From the NCBI GenBank assembly GCA_024399955.1, contig JAKSNH010000004.1, positions 109,716-173,715 of the forward strand: a stretch of 64,000 nucleotides of DNA. Reading direction: 5' to 3'. The stretch comes from Paludibacteraceae bacterium. Its GTDB lineage: Bacteria > Bacteroidota > Bacteroidia > Bacteroidales > Paludibacteraceae. The notes under the pieces are model-generated. The model did no database searches and was not told where the DNA came from. It was given only the letters and a program-made list of their open reading frames with translations. The position numbers and the translations under genes were made by a program. Shown one piece after another: positions 19,049-25,864 of the stretch (its first letter is position 1; each line of letters starts with the position of its first letter).

Positions 19049-19828
19049 ATGGATAGAAGCAAAAAAATCTTATTAATCGTAATTATCATACTTATTGTAT
19101 GTTTCTTTGCGATGCGTGGTTGCGTACATATAGTAGGCAAGGTAATGAATAAAGTAATGCCGGCAACCTCTCTTAGTTACGATCACCCCGAACGTTATTC
19201 GATTGATTCAATAGGAGGCACAACGCTACCTATTACAGATATTGAGGTGGAGTGGATTAACGGTGATATTCATGTTTTATATGGTGATATAGATAGTATC
19301 TCTTGGTGCGAAATCTATACAGATGGTACGCCGTCTGTTGAAGATAGACTGCATTATTACATTGAGGATAATACGTTGGCAATTCGCTATTGTGCGCCTC
19401 ATTTTGAGGATCAAGGGCATCTAAGAACTTTCCTAAAACATCGTCCTAATAAGTCCTTGCATAAGGAACTGACGATTATCCTTCCTCGCGGTGCTTATTA
19501 TAATAACGTTGAAATATCGGGTATTAATGGCAATCATTTCTTGGATATTGATGCTTGCGAGATGGACCTATCTATGATTAATGGTTCTATTACACTTTCC
19601 ACTCGCCAATCGGACAATATACAAATGCAGACCATTAACGGCAACCTCACTATCTTCGCGCCGGATACTTCTTCTATTCAGGTCACTACCGATAAGGTTA
19701 ATGGCGCGGTCTATACCGAATGGCCTTGCTCCCAACAGGATAATATTTATACCTGCGGTGCAGCGCCTTATATGCGTGTAGATATGGATGTAATTAACGG
19801 AAATATGAATATTCTTAAACTTAAATAA
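19049..19828 (+). CDS. DUF4097-like putative envelope protein
   Basis: 259 residues. A lysine-flanked N-terminal hydrophobic helix (about residues 6-30) acts as a signal or membrane anchor, followed by repetitive beta-strand sequence with recurring ING and NGN turns (EWINGDIHV, INGSITL, TINGNLTIF, VINGNMNIL). This is the right-handed beta-helix look of the DUF4097/putative-adhesin family often found beside ECF sigma and anti-sigma genes in Bacteroidota. Its start follows an A/T-rich repeat at 19014-19045. The function is unknown. Confidence 0.6.
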   Translation: MDRSKKILLIVIIILIVCFFAMRGCVHIVGKVMNKVMPATSLSYDHPERYSIDSIGGTTLPITDIEVEWINGDIHVLYGDIDSISWCEIYTDGTPSVEDRLHYYIEDNTLAIRYCAPHFEDQGHLRTFLKHRPNKSLHKELTIILPRGAYYNNVEISGINGNHFLDIDACEMDLSMINGSITLSTRQSDNIQMQTINGNLTIFAPDTSSIQVTTDKVNGAVYTEWPCSQQDNIYTCGAAPYMRVDMDVINGNMNILKLK

Positions 19829-19829
19829 T

Positions 19830-20177
19830 ATGGACCTTATTCCTATTGTTGGCATTTTGATGCCTGTTTTATTGGTTGCTGTGGTGCTTTCTTATTCGTA
19901 TCGAAAGGAGCACGAGCGTAATCGCTTAATTGAAAAAATGATTGAGAAAGGCCAAGATCCCGCTTCTATCCTTCCTTTGCTTAATGGACGCAAGGAAGAG
20001 GAGAAGAACCCAACCAAGCACTTCAAGAGTGGTATAACGCTCACTTCCATCGGATTAGGTCTGATGGTTGCCGGTTGGTTATGCTCCTGGAGCACAGTTG
20101 GTATTGGTGCTTTCTTAGCTATTATTGGACTTGGTGAATTGGCTCTCGCGTGGTATCTTCGCAAGTATTCGAAATAG
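19830..20177 (+). CDS. DUF6249-like small membrane protein
   Basis: 115 residues with an N-terminal helix (about 5-24), a charged middle section (KEHERNRLIEKMIEKGQDP) and two C-terminal helices separated by a short turn (about 70-108). This arrangement matches small membrane proteins co-encoded with ECF sigma factors in Bacteroidota, where they are thought to act in sigma-factor control. It starts one base after the DUF4097-like gene and overlaps the sigma gene by 28 bases. Confidence 0.6.
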   Translation: MDLIPIVGILMPVLLVAVVLSYSYRKEHERNRLIEKMIEKGQDPASILPLLNGRKEEEKNPTKHFKSGITLTSIGLGLMVAGWLCSWSTVGIGAFLAIIGLGELALAWYLRKYSK

Positions 20178-20668
20178 TAGTTAAACGCCATCAGGGAGCA
20201 ATACGCCGTTTCCTAACGTCCCTCACCAAAGGGGATACGATGCTCGCGGATGATCTCGCCCAGGATACCTTTATCAAGGCCTTCTATGCGTGGGATAGCT
20301 TTGCTGCTCTTAGTTCACCTAAGACGTGGCTCATGCGTATAGCCTATAATACTTTTGTGGACTATACCCGCTCTCAGCCTGCCTCAACGTTATCATCAAC
20401 TGAGTCAATTCAATCTTCAATATGCAATATTCAATCTGCAATTGGAGCCTCTGGCTCCTCGTTTGAGATTCGTAATGATGTGCAGCAGGCAATGCTGCAA
20501 CTTTCCGAACCGGAACGTTTGTGCGTCCAATTGGCGTTGATTGAGGACTTATCTATGCGTCAGATAGTCACTATCACTGGTATGAATGAAAACACCATAA
20601 AGTCGCATTTGCACCGTGCTAAAGATAAACTTAGAACCTTTTTAATCAATAATGGATATGACCGATAA
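20150..20668 (+). CDS. ECF-family RNA polymerase sigma factor
   Basis: 172 residues. Region 2 spans about residues 8-75 (DDLAQDTFIKAFYAWDSF, then WLMRIAYNTFVDYTR). Region 4 spans about 110-165 (LSEPERLCVQLALIEDLSMRQI, then the NENTIKSHLHRAKDKLR helix-turn-helix). The start is GTG at 20150 inside the preceding gene; no ATG fits before region 2. The linker between regions 2 and 4 (residues 81-102, SSTESIQSSICNIQSAIG) is a translated copy of the CAATATGCAATATTCAATC intergenic repeat, so the linker is longer than usual. It is translationally coupled to the next gene. Confidence 0.88.
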   Translation: MVSSQVFEIVVKRHQGAIRRFLTSLTKGDTMLADDLAQDTFIKAFYAWDSFAALSSPKTWLMRIAYNTFVDYTRSQPASTLSSTESIQSSICNIQSAIGASGSSFEIRNDVQQAMLQLSEPERLCVQLALIEDLSMRQIVTITGMNENTIKSHLHRAKDKLRTFLINNGYDR

Positions 20669-21017
20669 AGAACTGAAAAACATACTTCAATCGTCCACTT
20701 ACTCGTCTAAAGATGAACGTTATAACGATGCTGATTTTACGCAGCGCGTCATGTCACAATTGCCTAAGTCGTCTGTCCCCTCGCGTGTTATTTGGACTAT
20801 CCGCATTATTGCAGGGGTCATTGCTATTGCCGTGTTCCTTCTCCTCACACCATCAATGTTAACCTCAATCCAATCTGCCATATGCAATATTCAATATTCA
20901 ATTGAATCCATGGTGGCTATGTCAATGTCAACGTTTTCGTTCTCGTCTGGTTCCTACCTCTTCGCTCTTACCTCTTGCCTCATAATCGCCCTCTTCCTCT
21001 CCCGCCGCCTAGACTAG
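20652..21017 (+). CDS. Probable anti-sigma factor (small membrane protein)
   Basis: 121 residues. An acidic cytosolic N-terminus of about 45 residues (DKELKNILQSS, DADFTQRVMSQLP) is followed by two hydrophobic segments (about 46-66 and 93-115). The position, overlapping the sigma-factor stop by 17 bases, and the size and topology fit an anti-sigma partner. No zinc-binding motif is seen. Residues 70-85 (TSIQSAICNIQYSIES) are another translated copy of the repeat found inside the sigma factor itself, here in the loop between the two membrane segments. Confidence 0.55.
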   Translation: MDMTDKELKNILQSSTYSSKDERYNDADFTQRVMSQLPKSSVPSRVIWTIRIIAGVIAIAVFLLLTPSMLTSIQSAICNIQYSIESMVAMSMSTFSFSSGSYLFALTSCLIIALFLSRRLD

Positions 21018-21068
21018 TCTTGTTATTGGCTAATTCCTACTTGGCTAATTGGCTAATTACCTATGTTT

Positions 21069-21159
21069 TCCGCGTCGTTTCCGCGTGATTACCGCCTGAT
21101 TGCCGCCTTAGTCTACTGGGATTCTAACCCCATCCTTGTAAGGCACATGTATGCAGCAT
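21069..21159. repeat. 91-bp dispersed repeat, copy 1
   Basis: It shares about 87% of positions by eye, with no gaps, with 25402-25492. Conserved blocks include GATTGCCGC, TTAGTCTACT and AAGGCACATGTATGCAGCAT. The copies are not coding in a shared frame: the minus-strand frame that is open in copy 2 has a stop here. Both copies are preceded by TTGGCTAATT words. Confidence 0.8.
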
Positions 21160-21190
21160 CTCACCCAATCTATTCCTAGCAAAATAACAT

Positions 21191-22537
21191 CTATACGAAT
21201 GGTGTCATGAAGATAGGCAGATAAGTCATCTCCTGCTCATGATGCAGATCTTTGGTATAAATTAAATAACGACTCCCTATTCTTGAAGAAAATTTCTTGC
21301 AAAAAGCATCCAACGAAGCATGTGTCTTGTAACCAGATGATTTAACTTCAATGGGACAAATCTTGCTCCCTTGAGAAAGTAAGAAATCAACCTCATAGTT
21401 GTGATTGCTATTGGGGACAGGCCAGGTGTGATAGAATAGTTTATGCCCCGATGCAACTAACATTTGTGCAACCATATTTTCGTACACGTAACCCAAATCG
21501 GCGGACAATTTATCCGACAATAGTTTTTGATAGATAATATTATCAACACAACTTTTGTCCCAAAATGCCAATGTGGTGAATAGACCGGTATCTGATAAAT
21601 ATATTTTATATTGTCTATAATCGGCATGCATAGATAAGCCTACATTCGGGTCGTCGGCATGGTGCGCAATATTTACAGTTAAACTGTCCTCTAAATCATG
21701 GATCAGTTCGTCAAATGTATTTTCTTCCGTAGTGGTTCCTATAACGCTCGTCTTTTTGTAACGCGAAGCATTACCTGTTAATTGGGATGGAATAGCTTGG
21801 AAGAGTTTGGAAATTTTACCACTTGGATCAATTTTGTGAAAATCATCCAGATATAATTCAACGATTTCGCGCTTGACGGCATCTACTTCCGCTAAGTTTT
21901 GAGTGGATAAATACGTGCAGACTGCTTGTGGCATGCCTCCCACTAACATATATAGCCGGAATTTGCGTAATAAGTCACGAGTAATAGCATCACCGATGGA
22001 ACGACGGCTATTGAATGATTGGTGCAATAATGGAATGGTTACAGAATCTTGCATAGCCCATAAGAATTCTTCGTAATCCATCGGATACATAGTTAAGCGA
22101 GTCTCTTCGCTAGGAATAACAATGTTTTGAACATTTTTTCGGATAGAAAGCAAAGAACCTGTCTCAATATAATCATAGCGATGGTCTTTGACGAGGTATT
22201 TTATTGCTTGTCGAACTTGAGGACAACGTTGTATCTCATCAAAGATGATTACAGACTGCCGTTCGTGCAGATTTACTTGGTAGAGATATTGTAATTGTGT
22301 GAAAAAATAATCTCTGTCTGCAATATGTTTAACTACCTCCATTAACTCCGGCTTGGCATCAGCAAAATCTATCAGGATATATGATTTATATTCTTTTCGA
22401 GCAAATTCTTCTGCCAAAGTAGATTTTCCTACACGGCGAGCGCCCTTGATTAGTAGAGCTGTAGTGCCATTTTTTGTTTGTTTCCACTTGAGCATTTGTT
22501 CGTACAATTTCCGCCGAAAAATAATAGTTGAATCCAT
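21191..22537 (-). CDS. ATP-binding protein, AAA_14 plus DUF4143 (orphan ATPase 3)
   Basis: 448 residues. Walker A is GARRVGKST at about 31-39 and Walker B is VIIFDEIQRCP at about 95-105. The sensor-like block ETGSLLSIRKN follows, then the MYPMDYEEFLWA segment typical of AAA_14. The C-terminal DUF4143 half has a nuclease-fold look (NHNYEVDFLLSQGSKICPIEVKSS), with the E...D...EVK pattern of PD-(D/E)XK enzymes. The catalytic glutamate is intact. It is monocistronic on the minus strand with its own promoter and flanked by repeats. The target is unknown. Confidence 0.85.
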   Translation of the reverse strand: MDSTIIFRRKLYEQMLKWKQTKNGTTALLIKGARRVGKSTLAEEFARKEYKSYILIDFADAKPELMEVVKHIADRDYFFTQLQYLYQVNLHERQSVIIFDEIQRCPQVRQAIKYLVKDHRYDYIETGSLLSIRKNVQNIVIPSEETRLTMYPMDYEEFLWAMQDSVTIPLLHQSFNSRRSIGDAITRDLLRKFRLYMLVGGMPQAVCTYLSTQNLAEVDAVKREIVELYLDDFHKIDPSGKISKLFQAIPSQLTGNASRYKKTSVIGTTTEENTFDELIHDLEDSLTVNIAHHADDPNVGLSMHADYRQYKIYLSDTGLFTTLAFWDKSCVDNIIYQKLLSDKLSADLGYVYENMVAQMLVASGHKLFYHTWPVPNSNHNYEVDFLLSQGSKICPIEVKSSGYKTHASLDAFCKKFSSRIGSRYLIYTKDLHHEQEMTYLPIFMTPFV

Positions 22538-22568
22538 AGCAGTAATGATTGATATTGAAAAAACGCTG

Positions 22569-22600
22569 CAAAGGTACTAAAAATAAATGATATATGCAAA
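22569..22600 (-). promoter_or_regulatory. Promoter for orphan ATPase 3
   Basis: On the minus strand TTTG (plus 22597-22600) and TACCTTTG (plus 22569-22576) are 20 bases apart, 32 bases before the ATG. Confidence 0.8.
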
Positions 22601-22610
22601 TTTTTGATAG

Positions 22611-22690
22611 GAATCCCCAAATTTTTTATGGTAAAAACCCGCAGAATCCCCAAATTTTTTATGGTAAAAACCCGCAGAATCCCCAAATTT
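22611..22690. repeat. 33-bp tandem repeat, 2.4 copies
   Basis: Units at 22611-22643 and 22644-22676 are identical, and a partial third lies at 22677-22690. Each begins GAATCCCCAAATTTTTTATG and ends ACCCGCA. It lies directly behind the ATPase 3 promoter. The minus-strand frame through it is open but has no gene context. No spacers are present, so it is not a CRISPR array. Confidence 0.9.
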
Positions 22691-22798
22691 AGATATTTCT
22701 CTATATGAAATGTGAGCAAGATAATACCCCAAAAGTTTACTATTATTAATTTTTTTATCGTCCAAAAATGCGCATTTTAACCGAAATGCGCATTTTTA

Positions 22799-22830
22799 TT
22801 TGCATATATCAATTTTTCTTTGTAATTTTG
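22799..22830 (+). promoter_or_regulatory. Promoter for candidate ncRNA copy A
   Basis: TTTG at 22799-22802, a 20-base spacer, then TAATTTTG at 22823-22830. No start codon with a sensible frame follows for over 400 bases. Confidence 0.75.
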
Positions 22831-22836
22831 CAATCG

Positions 22837-23109
22837 GATTCCACGCTGGAGGGGATTATGTCTCTTTGCGGGGTGGGGTTCAGACATAATAAATGGCGTT
22901 TATTGACGCTTGTTTTGGCATAGTGAAATCTAGCAAATTTTAGTCCCAAAGCAAGAAGACATAAGCGTCCTGTGGGTATGATTGTATGCCTGACGCGTTC
23001 CGCGTCGGTGTTGTCATATACCGGCGTGGACGTTATGGTTTATTCTTGACAAAGGTTTTGCTAGAACCACACTATGGAGAATAAGCGTGAATAATGTTCA
23101 CGCTTTTTT
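22837..23109 (+). ncRNA. Candidate ~270-nt ncRNA, family 1 copy A
   Basis: A promoter-to-terminator unit with no credible reading frame. Visible helices are a 9-bp stem ATTATGTCT/AGACATAAT, a 9-bp stem GGCGTTTAT/ATAAGCGTC enclosing a 10-bp stem CTTGTTTTGG/CCAAAGCAAG, and the hairpin GACGCG-TTC-CGCGTC. The terminator is GCGTGAA/TTCACGC at 23085-23103 followed by six T. The apical loop of the central arm (GGC, then GTGAAA, GCAAA, AGTCC) recurs in the unit at 50721-51016. It does not look like tmRNA, SRP RNA or RNase P RNA. It lies upstream of a small unknown gene and an LRR gene. Confidence 0.6.
23085..23109 (+). terminator. Intrinsic terminator of ncRNA copy A
   Basis: GCGTGAA and TTCACGC (7 bp, 5-base loop) at 23085-23103, followed by six T at 23104-23109. 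Confidence 0.88.
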
Positions 23110-23257
23110 GTTGTCTATTAATGCAATCTAGGATACTATTTCTCTAGGCAACTAGGATACTAATAAAATATCTATATATCAAACGGAGCTCGCCGAAAAT
23201 CCGACAAAGAGTAGGCAAAATTAATTGTTGCGCCCGACACGAATAAGGGAATAAAGT

Positions 23258-23569
23258 ATGAATAATTTTGAGTATCTAATGCAAGACTTGCTCCCTTGGG
23301 CAAGGGCACATGTTGAGCCAGTTAAAACTCTGACCTTTCGTTGTTTTGAACTTATCGAACGCAACCCTGGATTATTGGTTAAGTATAATCAATTAATTGC
23401 TTCTAAAGGTAGTACCCCAACTGATGTTCAAACAACTAACCGACAAATTGCTCAAGCGATAGCAGAGGATTTAGGGTTAGAAGGAGTTGGCAATCCCGTA
23501 CATGTGGGCAATCTCGGTGAACATTTGATTGAATCTTATCACGAATTACAATATAAAACCTCAAAATGA
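23258..23569 (+). CDS. Hypothetical protein, 103 aa
   Basis: A soluble, mostly helical protein with no signal peptide and no recognised domain. Notable stretches are DLLPWARAHVEPVKTL, FELIERNPGLLVKYNQLI and a C-terminal HVGNLGEHLIESYHELQY. The stop overlaps the ATG of the exported LRR protein (ATGA), so the two are translationally coupled. It lies about 150 bases after ncRNA copy A. The size and the NPGLLVKYNQL helix recall small phage-type regulators, but that is only a resemblance. Confidence 0.6.
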   Translation: MNNFEYLMQDLLPWARAHVEPVKTLTFRCFELIERNPGLLVKYNQLIASKGSTPTDVQTTNRQIAQAIAEDLGLEGVGNPVHVGNLGEHLIESYHELQYKTSK

Positions 23570-25290
23570 TGAAAAGAATTTTTGTTAGTTGTGTCACTTT
23601 ATTGATAATGTTAGCTATGGTGGCACAGAATAATGTTATCACCTATACGGCAACGGAGAAATTAACACGTAGTACGTTGAATATTGGTGCAACAACCTTT
23701 GGACCTGCTATTACATCGCACACCTTTAGTAATGGCACAGGTACGATTACTTGTAGTGATGAAATCACCAAAATTGGATATGATGCTTTCCGTAGTTGCA
23801 GCACATTGATTTCTATCACTATTCCTGATTCTGCTACTGAAATTGAGGGATATGCTTTCGTTGATTGCAGCAGCTTGACCTCGGTAACTATTGGCAATTC
23901 CGTCACCAAAATAGGATGGGCTACATTCGGTAGTTGCACAGGATTGACATCAATAACCTGCCATGCTATCTATCCACCTACTTGTGGAGAGTATTGTTTT
24001 TATAATGTTGTTCAAAGATCTGTCTCGGTCTATGTGCCGGCAAGGTCTGTTGATGCTTACAATAAAAATTGGGTTTGGAGAGAATTTAATATACAAGCCA
24101 ACCCTAATGATTTTGCTGTTATAACTTGTATCGCAAAAAACGGCACATCTATGGGGGCAGACACATACATAAAAGGAGATACATGTGTTTTGGAGATTAT
24201 TCCAAATGCAGGCTATCGATTCACCCACTGGAATGACGGCAATACTGATAATCCTCGTTCGTTTGTGGTTACCCAAGATTCCATATTTACGGCACAAATA
24301 GACTCTATCATAGCCGGTCAATGTGGTAATAATCTTTATTGGAGATCCGTCGGCGATACACTCATTATCACAGGTAGTGGAGAAATGTATGATTATAGTG
24401 GTGCTACCCCAGCTGAATGGTCGTTCCTATCTAAAGACAAGATAGCCAAAATTATTTTACAGGATGGTATTACGCACATTGGCGATTCGGCATTTATTGA
24501 TTGTAATGGTATAGAAACACTCTCTTTACCTAATTCTGTTGAAACGATTGGTAATTATGCCTTTGCTAACTGCCCCTATCTAACCGATGTAGTAATTGGG
24601 ACCAATGTACGAGAGATAGGGTGTAATGCCTTTGCTGGGGACTTTCGTTTAGAGAATATTACTTGCTATGCACCTATAACACCCAATGTATGCAGCACAA
24701 CCTTTAGCGGCATAAACAAATTCTATGTCTATTTGTATGTTTTAGAGTCTGCACAACGTAAATACCAAGTAGATCCCAATTGGGCAGGATTCAATCTTCA
24801 TCTGATCGGTGCAGAAGAAAAGCCCATAACCGGCGATGAAGTAACCGTAGATCCTTCTGCCGATAATGTTACTATTACTTGGCCAGCCAACGACGACGCA
24901 GCAGAATATAAATTGGTAATTACCAAAGATGGCATCGTCTTCTGCACATTAACCTTCAATGCTCAAGGTCAACTAACCGGCATTGCTTTTGCTCCTAATC
25001 GTGCAGGCTCTCGTATGTTGGATGCTGCTGTAATGACAGCCACCGGCTGGCAATTTACGGTAACAGGTCTTGACCAAGCAAGTAAATATGGCTATACCAT
25101 AGATGCGCTCAATGCAAGTAAGCAATCTATCAAACACTACGAAGGAGAGTTCGCTACAGATGGTTATACATCATTAGAGTGGGTAACATCTGATAAGATT
25201 CAAAGCGTCAATAAAATGCTCTTGGATGGTCACCTCTATATCCTGCGTGACGGCAACCTCTACAACGCCACCGGCGCGAGAGTGAAATAA
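23566..25290 (+). CDS. Exported BspA-type leucine-rich repeat protein
   Basis: 574 residues with signal peptide MMKRIFVSCVTLLIMLAMVAQ. LRR_5/BspA repeats of about 23 residues (IGYDAFRSCSTLISITIPDS-like) cover about 65-145. An InlB-type beta segment (GYRFTHWNDGNTDNPRSFVV) covers about 195-250. More LRRs cover 285-370, a fibronectin-like region covers about 415-535, and the tail is LYNATGARVK. The tail resembles the short C-terminal sequences of surface proteins in this order, but a type IX sorting signal is only a guess. Such proteins are usually cell-surface adhesins. A terminator follows at 25319. Confidence 0.85.
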   Translation: MMKRIFVSCVTLLIMLAMVAQNNVITYTATEKLTRSTLNIGATTFGPAITSHTFSNGTGTITCSDEITKIGYDAFRSCSTLISITIPDSATEIEGYAFVDCSSLTSVTIGNSVTKIGWATFGSCTGLTSITCHAIYPPTCGEYCFYNVVQRSVSVYVPARSVDAYNKNWVWREFNIQANPNDFAVITCIAKNGTSMGADTYIKGDTCVLEIIPNAGYRFTHWNDGNTDNPRSFVVTQDSIFTAQIDSIIAGQCGNNLYWRSVGDTLIITGSGEMYDYSGATPAEWSFLSKDKIAKIILQDGITHIGDSAFIDCNGIETLSLPNSVETIGNYAFANCPYLTDVVIGTNVREIGCNAFAGDFRLENITCYAPITPNVCSTTFSGINKFYVYLYVLESAQRKYQVDPNWAGFNLHLIGAEEKPITGDEVTVDPSADNVTITWPANDDAAEYKLVITKDGIVFCTLTFNAQGQLTGIAFAPNRAGSRMLDAAVMTATGWQFTVTGLDQASKYGYTIDALNASKQSIKHYEGEFATDGYTSLEWVTSDKIQSVNKMLLDGHLYILRDGNLYNATGARVK

Positions 25291-25318
25291 TCTCAACATT
25301 TCCTCTTATTAATCCTTT

Positions 25319-25357
25319 GCGGGGCAGAAAACAATTCGTTCTCTGCCTCGCTTTTTT
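25319..25357 (+). terminator. Repeat-type intrinsic terminator, copy 1
   Basis: GCGGGGCAGA/TCTGCCTCGC (25319-25328 and 25342-25351) followed by six T. The hairpin and about 20 bases before it (CCTCTTATTAATC) recur at 63113-63166. A diverged copy without the T-run is at 27878-27910. Confidence 0.88.
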
Positions 25358-25401
25358 ATTTGCCTTATTTGCATTGGTTACTTGGCTAATTGCCTGTGCA
25401 G

Positions 25402-25492
25402 TCCGCGTAATTTCCGTGTGATTACTGCCTGATTGCCGCGTTAGTCTACTAGGATATAAAGCCCCTCCTTGCAAGGCACATGTATGCAGCAT
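25402..25492. repeat. 91-bp dispersed repeat, copy 2
   Basis: An ungapped partner of 21069-21159, ending in the same AAGGCACATGTATGCAGCAT. It lies between the terminator repeat and the IS element. Confidence 0.8.
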
Positions 25493-25546
25493 TCCCCCTC
25501 CGTTGATGTCGAAGTTGGTCATGACCATTTGCCTATCTGCATCTGA

Positions 25547-25615
25547 CTCACCCATTCATCCTTTCACCACTCATCCTCTCATCCACTCATCCACTCATCC
25601 ACTCACTCATCCCCT
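25547..25615. repeat. Low-complexity CACTCATC/ATCCACTC tract
   Basis: About eight imperfect 8-9-base units of CAYTCATCC. The sequence from here to the IS (25616-25673) shows no gene. Confidence 0.75.
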
Positions 25616-25811
25616 ATATAAATCTGTTATCAAATTAGTTAACACACTCTCATTCCACCTCGGTCTTGTTCACAAAAAGAGGTTGTCCAAAAACTAGCAT
25701 TCATTGAGTACTATATTCTTAAAAATCGGCCTAATTGACAATTTTTGCAGTCAGTTTATCACCAGATTTGTCAATTACACCTAAAAATCATATCATTTTT
25801 TCTTCTTAATA

Positions 25812-25843
25812 TTTGCGTATGTCTATATTTTTTTGTATCTTTG
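25812..25843 (+). promoter_or_regulatory. Transposase promoter inside the IS
   Basis: TTTG at 25812-25815, 20 bases, then TATCTTTG at 25836-25843. The transposase ATG is 21 bases further on. The promoter matches the host consensus. Confidence 0.75.
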
Positions 25844-25864
25844 TAGTCTAAATCAAAAACGCAA

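Noticed and set aside
22611..22690. Possible CRISPR array
   Set aside because: Units are adjacent with no spacers and no cas genes are present. It is a plain tandem repeat.
22837..23109. Identification as tmRNA, SRP RNA, RNase P RNA or a retron ncRNA
   Set aside because: No alanine-tRNA-like ends or tag frame, no GGAAGCAGCC-type SRP loop, none of the RNase P conserved blocks, and no reverse transcriptase gene nearby.
25208..25555. 115-codon minus-strand frame across the terminator and the 91-bp repeat
   Set aside because: The homologous copy at 21069-21159 has a stop in the same frame, so this is not a conserved coding sequence.
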